Assembly (NCBI GenBank): GCA_026075535.2
Contig: AP026540.1
Location: 7,068,001-7,132,000 of the forward strand
From: Tricholoma matsutake
Lineage: Eukaryota > Basidiomycota > Agaricomycetes > Agaricales > Tricholomataceae
Length of the DNA: 64,000 nucleotides
Direction: 5' to 3'
Of this stretch, positions 21,195 to 32,926 are shown one piece after another. Below the pieces are notes generated by a model. The model worked only from the letters and a program-made list of their open reading frames with translations. It searched no databases and was not told the origin of the DNA. Position numbers and translations under genes: made by a program. Every line of letters begins with the position of its first letter. Position 1 is the first letter of the stretch.

Positions 21195-22362
21195 TGATAG
21201 GTCATCTCCTCGGCTCAAGGACCGATTCACCACTTTAGCATCATTCTAATCACATCGGCTAACTCCTACGATGTCCCAGACGCAGCGCGACCCAGTCTAT
21301 CGATTGCGATATCATATCGACCGCATCGAAACATCACCAGCGACATCGATCGTATCAAGAGCCCACATCACACAACCTTAGGACTACCCTGAAAGCCCCT
21401 AAGATCCCTCGACATGACCATCGAACATCCCCGATCAACTTCGAACAGCCATGACTGCGATCGAGCATCGTCGACCATCATCGAGCGTCATCGATCGATA
21501 TCGAGACACTATGAGCGACATCGGGCACCGGATTTGTTATCTATATGGTGGAGTACCATGCGCCAGGAATGATTCCAACTCATGCCCAAACCTGCTGATA
21601 GTAGGTTAGCCTCATTCCAAGTCCCAATCACGCACAGAACCCGCTGGACGAATTACTGCGAGACTTAGCGTGATTTCTACACAAAGGACAGTCCCCTTTC
21701 AGTTCCATACGCTATATTACTCTTTCATCATATGATATATATCTTTCTTGTTCGGATTCCAGTCTCCTTTTTGACCTTGTGCCTTAACTCATATCTTTTG
21801 CCTCATGTTCTACACATGTTTCTTATTCCATTTTAGGAAGTTTCTTTAAAAACATATAAAACTCTGTAGTATCTACTTGGAAATAGAAGAAATCATCTTC
21901 ACATATCGTCTCGTATACAGTTCTAAGCATCTGATCAACTTTCTAAAACAATCTAAATCTCTGCAGGTTTTCTCGATCGACGAGGAACCTCTATGATTGT
22001 CTCATCCTCGACCCTCCCTCGATCCTCTCGTCATTAGCTCTAGCAACCCTTCCAACACTTCATAGCCATTTGTCATAATCTTTGTATACTTTCGACCTAT
22101 CGAAAGGTCTGCGGAATTCACACATTGATCATCGACGATAAACTCGTTCACCGTCGATCTCATCGATCGATACTCGATCGGACCACACTGAACACCTTCG
22201 CCTCTCATAACACTACCTTCACGACTAGTACCAACTGGTCATCTTTCCATTGGTTGGGCCACAAACATTCGGAACGACTTGCAACCTTCCTCTGACTTGT
22301 CGCAAATATCATTGATTGCCTCATTGGCAGTTTAGTTGGTTTTCCCAGGTTGAGTATCATCA
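21195..22362 (+). repeat. Gypsy C1 5' LTR
   Basis: This 1168-bp LTR is unusually rich in ATCGA/TCGAT tetramers. It is followed by TTTTTGGAGCCCACCACG, whose TGGAGCC... could be a tRNA-type priming site; the tRNA was not identified. Confidence 0.88.
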
Positions 22363-22493
22363 TTTTTGGAGCCCACCACGAGGGTTTCTGAATCATTTCA
22401 TCGTCGGACCAACCTCGACTTCCTCGGCTTAGGCCAACACAAGCGAGAACCCTTCATATCGATACTCGCCACGCCTTCAAATCTCTCGAACAA

Positions 22494-24430
22494 TTGGGAG
22501 ACATTCTAATTCCAGTTTCTGAAGCAGAATCTACTCATCGTAGACTATTTCCTTCACCTATATCATTGCCTTCCACCTTGTCATCTACTTCTTCGTCATC
22601 ATCATCGACCTCTTTGTTCATCCTTCCAACAACTTTGACACCTCTACCATCTATTACACAAGTCTTAACCCCTACCCCTAGAGTCATTGCATTCATGACT
22701 ACCCAAACCATGATGCCAGCTCATGGTCACTCGACTGCTCCGAAATTTGACCCGACTCAGCCTTGAAAGCTTTGACGATACTTCGAAGAGCTTGAACTAT
22801 TATTCCTGACCTGCGGCGTTACTGAATCAAATCTAATGAAGAAACATGCTTGTTGCTACCTCGACATCGACTCTTCAGAACTCTGGGAATCACTTCCAGA
22901 GTATCAACCCCTGGCACATCATTCAACGAATTTAGAACAGCAGTACACAAACTCTATCCCAGCTCAGAAGATGATCGCAAGTGGAGCATATTGGACATGA
23001 ACAAATTAGTGGGAGAACAGCTATGCATTGGGATATTTGACGCGAGCGATCTAGGAATGTATTATCGCACGTTCTACAACATTACTCACTTTTTGCAAGC
23101 AAAGAATAGGATCTCGGAAGCCAAGCAAAGCAGAGCTTATGTTCAAGGATTCCAACCCGGCTTATGGACTCAAATCGCTCGACAACTCAAACTCAAATTT
23201 CCCAACCATTATCCCAACAATCCATATCCACTCAACGACATTCATGATGTGGCAAAATTTGTACTAGCAGGCTCCAACACATCAAACTCAGTAATCCACC
23301 AATCAACTTCCTCATCGCACTCGACATCAAACGTCGGAAATATGGTCACCTCGTCACCTGGAACTATTACAATTAAAACTGAAGATCTAAACACAATGTT
23401 TGAACTATTTGCTAGCACCATCGCTACGCATATCGCAGGTACTAAAAATCCTCGCACTAATTCGGCAGACAGACAGGCACACATCGACGCACTCCTTTGC
23501 ATATTTTGCAGTTTATCGGGACATTTTATTCCTGACTGTATGGTTTGTCAGTCGTACTTGAATGAAGGGAAGTGTAAGCGAAACACGGAAGGAAAGATCG
23601 TACTTCCAAATGGACAATTCACCCCTCGAAGTATCCCTGGCAGGTTTATCAAGTAACGGATTGATGAATGGTGGAAACACAACCCAGACGCAACCCCAGC
23701 AGCCACACTTTTATTCAGCATCGCACCATCGGCACCTTCGACTTCGACTAGTTCAACCTCGGCTGCGATCACTTCAATAACAGAATCCAATGCCGTTTCT
23801 ACATCGGGATCAGAGATGAAAGGCATTTATCATAACTCGACGTTGACAGCTGACTCTGAAGATAGAATAGCGGCTCTCGAGTGTGAAATATTCGCGCTTC
23901 GAAGTGGTCAACCATTTTTGTGTCCAAACAAAGAGGTTCGAAATTTGGTTCTGGCCACAACAACCCCCATCCCTGCATTGTCAACGTCTACTGCTCCAGT
24001 CCCACCACCCTTGACATCTTCATTGACAACGGTCAACCCTTCGACTTCAACTACCGCTCCAACATCGACATCGACGTCTCCCGCATCGACCACTTCACCA
24101 TTGACACCATACCCCCAATGCAAACCTCGGTACACCCATACACGTCGGTCAGGGAGAACACCTATTTGCCACCACATGAAAGGAACTTTGCTGGTGCATC
24201 GAAGGGTAAGGAAAAAGACAGACCATCGTATGCGACACAGGCACTGGTACAGAACGAGAAAATTGTGCACGATATATTTGCATGCTTGATGAAGATGCTG
24301 ATTGTCATGCTGACATCTGAAGAACTACTCTCGCTTTCACCCGAGGTTCGAACAAAATGGAGAGAACAGGTCACACTGAAACGAGTCCCACAATCCAGAA
24401 ACAATGTGACAAACATGTTTAGTCCCGATG
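22494..24430 (+). pseudogene. Gypsy C1 gag, broken
   Basis: Blocks typical of a mushroom gypsy Gag appear in order: a Ser/Thr-rich head, FDPTQP, the capsid-like ACCYLDIDSSELWESL / SSEDDRKWSILDMNKLVGEQ segment (about 22840-23030), and a cysteine motif CIFCSLSGHFIPDCMVC (about 23490-23550). Frame changes occur near 22766, 22850 and 23660, and several TGA/TAG stops follow. The product would be Gag; this copy cannot make it. Confidence 0.8.
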
Positions 24431-24912
24431 CGATCATCGTGCCTGACCCATATGAGACCTATATTAGCAGTCTCCAACCCGGTGAAATCCCTCAGCCTTT
24501 CGTTGTCACTAAAGAAACTTCATCGATTAGATCAGTTATTATGGATGTCCATGGTAACAACCAGGTAGAAAGCGTTGTCGATCCCAGTTCCTCAATCATA
24601 TTGATGGCTGAAGATGTTTGCCACGAACTCGGTCTAGCATACGACTCCTCGATTAGGCTTCCGATGCAGTCTGCCAATGGGACTGTGGACAAAACACTTG
24701 ACTTAGCACGCAACATGCCCTGCGATCTCAGTGGAATCACCCTATACATGCAGATACATATTATTCGGGACCCAGCTTACGATATTCTACTTGGACGACC
24801 TTTTGACGTCTTAATGGAAAGTGTCATTAGAAACTATCGGAATGAAGCCCAAACCATCACAATATGTGATCCTAACTCAACTCGGACCGCTACAATTCCC
24901 TTGATACCTTGA
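24431..24912 (+). pseudogene. Gypsy C1 protease region
   Basis: The frame 23920-24912 is open through a retropepsin-like block: VESVVDPSSSIILM (the usual D-x-G reads D-P-S), ANGTVDKTLDLARNMPC and DPAYDILLGRPFDVL. The active-site Gly to Ser change would be expected to inactivate it. The same region in copy 2 is the site of two later insertions (55222 and 55752). Confidence 0.8.
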
Positions 24913-26850
24913 TCGCACCATCGTCGAAAAGTAGTTCGAGAGGATTTTCAGCATTAGAGAATGAAATTTCAGAACAGTGCACTTTCATCATCTCATTTGA
25001 CTCTTCTGACTCCTCTATATTTATCGAGCGCACTGCAAATATCCCCGAAGTCGACTCCAAAGAATTATCTGCGACGCTTTCTGACCTATATTTATCTGCG
25101 TGCGACGAGTTCCACGTTCCTCGAAATGCCTCGATGGTGTTTATACCTATGCAAACTTCTTCATCGTATGTTTCCCCTTCCTCAGTTATTTCCGACAATC
25201 GACAGTCTAGTTATTTATCGACGAAGAAAAAGTATAAACCAGTCGCACAGAAGGTCCATCCAATCGTGGCAGGACTACCCAATCATTTTAGAATTATTTG
25301 ATGCATTGAGGGCGATCCCCTCCAAGACATGCCTCCACTAAATCCCCATCCTCCGATATTCAAACCAACTCCTCAATATAACCTCGAATGCAAAAACATC
25401 ATCGATCGAAATCATCCAGGCAATTTCTTATGGCCTCAAGAACGAGACCTCATGCATGACTTCATTCGAAACCAGCAAGCAGGGTTTGCATGGACCAAAA
25501 ACAAATGAGGAAGGTTTCGACCCAATTTCTTCCCCCCTATTGAGTTCCCAGTCGTCCCTCATACCCCTTGGGTCAAATGCAATATCCCCATACTGCCCGG
25601 TTTGTATGAACAGATTTGCGAGATGCTGAAAAAGAAGATCAAAGCAGGAGTCTACGAGTTGTCAAACTCGTCATACCGATCACGATGGTTTTGCATTGTG
25701 AAGAAAGATGCAAAATTGCTCTGAATAGTCCACAGCCTCGAGCCGCTAAACCAAGTTATGATTCAGCACTCAGGCGTCGTCCCGATCCCCGAGCATTTAG
25801 CCAAACAGTTTGGAGGACGCGCTTGTGGTGGAATGTTGGATTTATATGTTGCATTCGACGAAAGGCTCATATCTGAATCCTCTTGAGATCTAACGACTTT
25901 CCAGACCCCATTTGGCGCACTTCGAATCATCACCCTACCAATGGGTTGGATGAACTCGGTTCCGATCCTACACGACGACGTAACTTTCATCCTACAACCT
26001 GAGGTCCCTCACATCATGATCCCTTATATCGACAACACACCAGTGAAGGGTCCGAAATCGGAATATTGAACAATCGTGCATGAAGTATTGTGGTGGGACG
26101 TTCTCTGGACCGAAATTATTTGCTTGTGTCCCTGAGATAATCGATTTAGGTCATTGATGCAATATTCAAGGCCGAATGGCTGACCCAACATGTATCGATA
26201 AGATCCAGAAATGGGGTCCGTGTCGTACGCTCACAGAAGTTAAGGCGTTCTTAGGAACGATTGGAGTTTGTCGAATTTTCATCCAGAGTTTTGCACATTG
26301 AGCAGCTGCGCTAATCAATCTTACTTGAAAAGATGTGCCCTTTGAATTTGGCCCATCTCAGGTAGCAGCGCAAGAAGATCTCAAGCATGCGCTCCTAAAC
26401 TTGCCAGCAATTTGAGCCATTGACTATACCTCGAACGCCCCAGTAATCCTTGCAGTCGACACATTGAGCATTGCCATCAGCTATTTCCTAACGCAATGCG
26501 ACCACGATAACCCTCGAAAGCGATACTACAGTCAATTTGGCTCGATCACGCTCAATGACTGCGAATCCCAGTTTTCGCAACTGAAACTTGAACTTTATGG
26601 TCTATATCGAGCCCTTGGGGCACTTCGTTTATACTTGATAGGGGTACGAAACCTTATCGTCGAGGTCGATGCAAGGTATATCAAAGGCATGCTCTCAAAT
26701 CCCAATATCGCACCTAGCGCTAGCATAAACCGATGGATAGTTTCCATTCTAACGTTCCACTTCATGCTAGTTCATGTCACAGGTACGCACCATGGGCCGG
26801 ACGGTCTTTTGCGATGTCCTCGACAAACCGAAGACAATGATGTCAAAGTA
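24913..26850 (+). pseudogene. Gypsy C1 RT and RNase H, multiple stops
   Basis: RT blocks WVKCNIPILPGLYEQICEML, CGGMLDLYVAFDERLI, TLPMGWMNS and the palm YIDNTPVKGP (second Asp of YIDD changed to Asn) lie at about 25570-26060, broken by TGA/TAA stops. RNase H resumes at 26464-26830 (LVHVTGTHHGPDGLLR). Most stops are TGA. Confidence 0.82.
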
Positions 26851-27038
26851 GAAGAAGAATTCGGTGACTGGATTGACAAACTACACGGTTTTGTTCACCA
26901 AATCAACCCAATCTCGATTCGACCTTTCCCCTCTCACACGACTTATCCCACTTTTGCCCAAGCTTCGGATTTCAGTAAGGGGGAGGACGTTTCGTATGAA
27001 GACATACCTAGATCGGACAAATCAAAGAAAGAAGACAA

Positions 27039-28403
27039 ATGATTACTGCTCATTCATCGATGGTTAGACGATATGGTGCGACCCCACATCTATCAGACAC
27101 AGAGTACGCTACCTTCATGCGATATTGCACTGAGTTCTTCATAGATTCTGGAAAACTATGGCGAAAAGATCGTCATGGAAAACACAAGATCATTGCAATT
27201 CCAGACTGTCGCATCGATATTATCCGCTCGTCGCATGACCATATCGGCCACAAAATGATCTTTGCCACAAAGTCTCACATTGCACTACGATTCTGGTGGC
27301 CCAACCTGAAAGCCGATATCGCATGGTACATCCAAATGTGCCACTACTGTCAGTTGCGACAAACTCAAAATCTTCTTATTCCACCAATCGTCGCCACACC
27401 CACTCCTCTATTTGGAAAAGTCTACATCGACACAATGCACATGCCGCCTTCTGGTGGATATTGCTATATAGTACAAGGTCGATGTTCGATATCATACTGG
27501 CCAGAGTTCAGGATGCTTCACAACGAAACAGCAAAGACCATCGGCGATTGGATCTTCGAAGAAATCATTTGTCGTTGGGGCTTGCTTTATGAGATTGTTA
27601 CTGACAATGGCGCAGCATTCCTTTCTGCTCTCGAGTATTTGTCAAAGCGATATCATATCAATCATATTCGGATAAGTGGGTACAATTCTCGTGCCAATGG
27701 CCTCATCGAATGAGCCCACTTCAATGTACGACAATCACTCTACAAGGCCATCGATGGTGATCAAACTCAATGGTCGGTTGGGACCTACTCAGTCTTTTGG
27801 GCAGAATGGGTAACAGTTCGAAAACAAATGGGCTGTTCGCCCTATTTTGCGATCACAGGTTCTCATCCACTCATCCCTCTCGACATTTCAGAAGCGACAT
27901 ATCTACAACCACCACCTGATTTGATACTCTCCTCCACCGATCTCATCGCCCGACATGCTATCGCACTACAGAAACGCTCGACTGATCTCGAAGTACTCTA
28001 CTCTAGAGTCTACACTGCTCGACGAGAAGCTGCAAAACACTTCAAAGAAGTTCACAAGCAAACGATTCGAGACTACAATTTCGAAAAAGGTGACCTCGTA
28101 CTCATGCGAAACACACAGATCGAGAAAGCTCTTAATTGAAAAATGTGAGCTCGATATCTCGGCCCACTCATAGTCATTGCACAAAACTATGGTGGCGCTT
28201 ATATTCTTTGCGAGCTCGACGGATCAGTTCTTTATTGACCAGTAGCAGCTTTCTGAATTCTACCCTATCTAGCATGGAAATTGATTCCCCTTCCTCTGAA
28301 CTTCTTCGATATTGATGATCGTCAGCTCAAACAACTTCGAACAACATTGGACATCGACGGAGACATCGACGAGGGCATTCCTGACCTCGATGAAGACAAA
28401 TAG
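27039..28403 (+). pseudogene. Gypsy C1 integrase, nearly continuous
   Basis: It contains the zinc finger H...H, CHYCQLRQ, then IDTMHMP (first Asp), EIVTDNGAAF (second Asp) and NGLIE (Glu) at about 27420-27712, followed by a C-terminal DNA-binding tail ending at 28401-28403. Breaks are TGA stops at about 27711, 28137 and 28242. No chromodomain is evident, unlike A, B2 and D. Confidence 0.82.
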
Positions 28404-28729
28404 AGCATTTTCCTTTTCTTTTTCTTACTTGCGATATTGAAACAAACTCTTGATCTTATAACAGTGTACTATTACAAGTCGTGATATCGTTTGAAATGTG
28501 TTCATGCAAGCTCGACGGGGTTTTTCAGCTATGAAGGAGTTCTGAGCCTTTCCCCTATGTCTCATTTTGATCAATCATCCATCTTTCTTTCTTTTTCTTT
28601 TCTCTCCTATGTTTCTTTTTGCATATATCTTACATTTCCTGGCTTCGATCGCACGCGATATTTCTCATTTCAAATTTATCTCGCTCAGACACAAGAAAAA
28701 CGATAAAATTAAAACAATAAAACAAAATT
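28404..28729. other. Convergent spacer in gypsy C1
   Basis: These 326 bases separate the integrase stop from the stop of the antisense accessory gene. The stretch is T-rich (CTTTTTCTTT runs). No gene is seen; it would hold the 3' ends of both transcripts. Confidence 0.5.
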
Positions 28730-30096
28730 CTACTGGGACTCCTCCCATTTCCTCTCCAACACCTCTATTTCCTCCATCAGCACTTCCACTTCCATCTTCT
28801 TGCACACCAGCACTTCTGCGAGATATCGACGACAGAGTCTTGATGCGTCCAACTGCGTCATCTTGTCCTCCACTGCCATCAATGCCCCCTCAACCATACC
28901 CACGACCTCGGGTTTGACTTCTCGCGCTTTCCCTTTCCCCTTCCACTTCCCCTTCTCCTTCTCAGCTGTCTTCGGCTTTGCCTTCACCGTTCATTTTGGG
29001 CACTCGTCGACTTTTGAGGGCCTGGCCTCCGCGTTTTGGATGGGCTGGATAGCCTGAATGCATATGGCTAATCATACAGATTAGCAAATGTACTCGTCAT
29101 CGAAAAAGATCACTTACTACGTCTGGGAGTCGACACCTCCGTCGACTCCTCAGTACCCTTTGTAGCTCATTGAGAGCCTGCCGTTTTCCTTGATTCGCCT
29201 CAACGGAATCCTCGCCTTGATACTCTCTCCCAGTAGCACCCCTGCAGCCCCTGAGTGCATTTCTTGCACTTTGGGGCGCCCTCCTCGATGACGCATTCCA
29301 GAGCCATTTTCAGCCCAGCGCAATGATCACACTAAAGCAAAATCAAAAGCATAATTAGTCTTAACGATATCGACGTAGAACGACCACTTACCGGCCCATG
29401 GAAGGTGATCAAGTCACCTTCCTCTAGCTGCACCCACTTTGCAACCACGGGTTCCTCATCGAGCTCGTCCTCACCCTCCTCCTCCTCGTCCAACTCATTG
29501 GCCTTCCTCTTCTCGACGATCTGTTCAACAACCAGAGGTGCTGCTTCATCCACGGCCTCGTCCCAATTGATCGAGAGGCGCATCAGCTCGAGCGCAGCTG
29601 TACGATCATGGAATTTGTCCTTTGAAACCGTTTTGGCCTGGACTTCGGCCAAGAAGGATCAATGTGCCTCGACCAGCACATCTCATCGTTCCTCGATCCT
29701 CTGGACTTTGGCCTCAACAGCCACCTGCTGAGCCTCCCTCTCCTCCTCTCTCTTCCTCTCTTCCTCGATTGTCCTCGAATACTCCTCAAACAGATACTTG
29801 CCCCCCCAAGACAGCCAGCCCTCACGAGCAAATGGCGCGAACAGCCCGATGGCCTCATCCAACGTCGCCTGCACACATTCGTTGTGTGCCTCGTCGAATG
29901 ACCTGATCAGGTTGTTGTATTCAGCCTATCAAATGAGATTAGGAAGCAGATAAACAAAGAAAATGAAAAGACATACCATTTTCTCACAAAAACCTTGACC
30001 CCATACTTCGAAGTCCAACTCTTCAGCTTTGCCAGCCTCAGGCATTGATTTCACGTGTTCGAGGATGGGAAGGGCGAGTTCGGCGAGGATGGACAT
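28730..30096 (-). pseudogene. Gypsy C accessory gene: antisense, 4 exons, zinc-cluster-like
   Basis: The gene lies opposite to gag-pol, between integrase and 3' LTR. Inferred exons: 30096-29977, 29925-29392, 29331-29118, 29067-28730. Introns of 51, 60 and 50 bp have GT...AG borders (GTATGT, GTAAGT, GTAAGT donors) and all phases agree. The product would be about 401 aa: an N-terminal MSILAELALPILEHV block, a Glu/Arg-rich coiled-coil-like segment, an acidic stretch, then C-x2-C-x8-C-x8-C-x2-C-x6-C at the start of exon 3, close to Zn2Cys6 spacing, and a Lys-rich, then Glu-rich tail. Five in-frame stops occur, all TGA where CGA is plausible. A second copy is at 45429-46399. Function unknown; a DNA- or RNA-binding regulator is a guess. 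Confidence 0.75.
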
Positions 30097-30231
30097 GTTC
30101 TCGAGGAGGTGGATGGAAGAGATTGAATGGAAAGAGAAAAGTTCAAACCATGACATGTCTTAAATCAACGATCAACAATGTCACATGACCCAGTTATTTT
30201 GGCTCGACTGACCGGGATGGTCAGAATTTCA

Positions 30232-30244
30232 GTAAGAGGGAGGA
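30232..30244 (+). promoter_or_regulatory. Gypsy C1 polypurine tract
   Basis: TAAGAGGGAGGA ends directly at the 3' LTR (TGATAGG), in the standard position for second-strand priming. Confidence 0.7.
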
Positions 30245-31411
30245 TGATAGGTCGTCTCCTCGGCTCAAGGACCGATTCACCACTTTAGCATCATTCTAAT
30301 CACATCGGCTAACTCCTACGACGTCCCAGACGTAGCACAACCCAGTCTATCGATCGTGATATCATATCGACCGCATTGAAACATCACCAGCGACATCGAT
30401 CATATCAAGAGCCCACATTGCACAACCTTAGGACTACCCTGAAAGCCCCTAAGATCCCTTGACACGACCATCGAACATCCCCGATCAACTTCGAACAGCC
30501 GCGACCACGATCGAGCATCGTCAACTGTCATTGAGCATCATCGATCGATATCGAGACACTATGAGCGACATCAGGCACCAGATTTGTTATCTATATGGTG
30601 GAGTACCATGCGCCAGGAATGATTCCAACTCGTGCCCAAACCTGCTGATAGTAGGTTAGCCTCGTTCCAAGTCCCAATCGCGCACAGAACCCGCTGGACA
30701 AATTACTGCAAGACTTAGTGCGATTTCTACACAAAGGACAGTCCCCTTTCAGTTCCATATGCTATATTACTCTTTCATCATATGATATATATCTTTCTTG
30801 TTCGGATTCCAGTCTCCTTTTTGACCTTGTGCCTTAACTCATATCTTTTGCCTCATGTTCTACACATGTTTCTTATTCCATTTTAGGAAGTTTCTTTAAA
30901 AACATATAAAACTCTGTAGTATCTACTTGGAAATAGAAGAAATTGTCTTCACATATCGTCTCGTATACAGTTCTAAGCATCTGATCAACTTTCTAAAACA
31001 ATCTAAATCTCTGTGGGTTTTCTCGATCGACGAGGAACCTCTATGATTGTTGCATCCTCGATCCTCCCTCGATCCTCTCGTCATTAGCTCTAGCAACCCT
31101 TCCAACACTTCATAGCCATTTGTCATACTCTTCATATACTTTTGACCTATCGAAAGGTCCACGGAATTCACACATCGATCATCGACAATAAACTCATTCA
31201 CTGTCAATCTCATCGATCGCCCTCGATTGGACCGCGCCGAACGCCTTTGCCTCTCATAACACTACCTTCACGACTAGTACCAACTGGTCATCTTTCCATT
31301 GGTTGGGCCACAAACATTCAGAATGACTCGCAACCTTCCTCTGACTCATTGCAAATATCATCGATTGCCTCATCGGCAGTTTAGGTGGTTTTCCTGGGTT
31401 GAGTATCATCA
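30245..31411 (+). repeat. Gypsy C1 3' LTR
   Basis: This 1167-bp copy matches 21195-22362, with differences mostly of the C/T, G/A type at CpG. The accessory-gene ATG lies 148 bases from its inner edge, reading away from it, so the LTR or its boundary could serve as an antisense promoter. Confidence 0.88.
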
Positions 31412-32926
31412 TCGTCCCCACCCTTCATCGTCCCTACCCTTCATCATCCCAGCTGTTTGTTGTCCTCCATGTTCATTGTCCCCACCATTCATCGTTGGTC
31501 ATATGTTGTCCTGGTTCCCATTGTCATTAGCACCTCCATATCCCCCTACGAGCAGTGGCTTGCAGACGGGGTGGTGGTGCTGTGTGACATGGTCATTGTC
31601 ATCCAGGAAAGGGCCCATTGCCACCCTGCGAGCAGAGGCTCGCAGCAGCAGCGCAGGGCTTGCATGTGTCAAGTGGTGGGTGGGCAACATTATAGTTAAG
31701 ATGCAAGAACCTAAAAGAAAAACATTTAGTTAGTAAAAGAAAGAACTCAATATGAAAGACTTACACTGGGGCCCAAACAATGACTAGCATCATTCAGGCC
31801 CCCTGCCTTGCATTTGTTCATTTGGGTGGTGGTGCATGTGTTGTTCGTGGTGAGTGCGGACGGAAGCGTGGGTCAATGAGTGGGGTGGTATTGTAAATAA
31901 ACGTGTCAATGTGTGATGCAATGCAACAGACACGTCAATGTGTGTGTTCATTTACTGTGAACAAACATGTACAACTACAGTAACATATATAAACCCCACC
32001 CATTCTCATGCCATCCCCCCCTGTAGTTAATGTATTGTATATCCTATGTACATTAGTTTAGTGTTCTCTAGAGTATATAATTCAACTGTACAAAGACCAG
32101 TTGTAACCAGTTTAAGCTGGTTTTACAATGGTCTTCAAATATTTTCAAAAGTTGTTAACCATTAACTGAACTGCGGTTTTGGTTACTAACTATTTTCAGA
32201 AAGTTGGACCAGACCAAAGCATGGACCGCAGTTCGGTCCAGTTCGGTCCTCGGTTCAATCAACTGGACCTTAAAACACTATCACAGAGTCACAAGGGGTC
32301 CCATTTCTGGACAACAACATGTGATTGCCACGTCACAGTGCCACCACCCCGCCTGCAAGCCGCTGCTCGTAGGGGGAGATGGAGGTGCTGATGATGAACG
32401 ACAATGCCAAACAGCAGGGGACAATGAACATGGGAACGACAAACATTGGAACAATGGACACAGGAACGACAAATGCAGGAACGACAAATGGCGGTGATGA
32501 CTGGTGGGGACAACAACTGGTGGGGATGATGACTGGCAGGGACAACGCCCCAGGGGGAGGACGAACAGTGGGGACAAGACAACAACAGCAGCCGCCCCAC
32601 CCTCGCTACAAACACGAGATGGTGGGGTGTGTTTTTTTCTTTCTAATTCACTTTTATTTTCATTCTCTTAGTAACATCCCACCGCTGCGAGCAACTGCTT
32701 GCAGGGTGTAAATGTAATTAGTTTTATTTACTATATAATAAAATTTAGTTACAAAATTAGTGGTATGACCAGTCAAAACTGGTCTTTTGGGGGCAACTGA
32801 ACCAAATAGAACCAGTTCTATTTGGTTCGGTTGCGGTCCATCAAATGTGGGCAACAGTTCAGACTGGTTGCCCTCTTGGGGGTCAAAAAAGCGGACCAAA
32901 CTGGACCTTAAAACACTAACAGCCTC

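Larger units (their letters stand above)
21195..31411 (+). mobile_element. Gypsy C copy 1, complete 10.2-kb element
   Basis: LTRs of 1168 and 1167 bp start TGATAGGTC and end GAGTATCATCA. Target copies are TTGT (21191-21194) and TCGT (31412-31415), a 4-bp duplication with one CpG-type change. The 4-bp size is supported by a perfect CCGT duplication around a solo C LTR at 47333. Order: LTR, gag, protease, RT, RNase H, integrase, then an antisense accessory gene, a polypurine tract and LTR. Gag-pol carries many stops. Confidence 0.9.
20519..32280. mobile_element. hAT-2, non-autonomous hAT element hosting gypsy C1
   Basis: It starts TAGTGTTTTAAGG and ends CCTTAAAACACTA. TCACAGAG is duplicated at 20511-20518 and 32281-32288. 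It is the same family as hAT-1 but lies in the opposite orientation (its left end resembles the hAT-1 right end). Without gypsy C1 it is about 1.54 kb (20519-21190 and 31416-32280) with no transposase. The right part includes a hairpin CTGCGAGCAGAGGCTCGCAG (31637) and AT-rich, TATA-bearing sequence before the terminus. Confidence 0.92.
19598..32918. mobile_element. hAT-1, non-autonomous hAT element hosting hAT-2
   Basis: It starts TAGTATTTCAAGGTCCAG and ends in the complement of TAGTGTTTTAAGGTCCAG. ACAGCCTC (8 bp) is duplicated at 19590-19597 and 32919-32926, diagnostic of hAT, and the host pol frame rejoins across it. Without hAT-2 it is about 1.55 kb: 19598-20510 plus 32289-32918. No transposase is encoded. 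The ends are rich in GGTCCA/TGGACC subterminal motifs. The interior has hairpins, intron-like blocks and a GACAATG-type minisatellite (32390-32570). Confidence 0.93.

Noticed and set aside
20850..21250. Several overlapping long open frames rich in Cys, Pro and Val
   Set aside because: They are translations of the GTTGTTGTCCCTGCCATT minisatellite in different phases. No domain, and open in many frames at once.
23908..24270. Minus-strand frame rich in Val/Asp in gypsy C1
   Set aside because: Shadow of the Thr/Ser/Pro-rich gag tail; low complexity.
30459..30659. Short plus-strand frame in the C1 3' LTR
   Set aside because: LTR sequence. The equivalent stretch in the 5' LTR is not kept open, as expected for non-coding DNA.
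19598..32918. A single 13-kb autonomous hAT transposon
   Set aside because: A second nested pair of hAT ends with its own duplication and a full gypsy C account for the length; no transposase belongs to hAT-1 or hAT-2.
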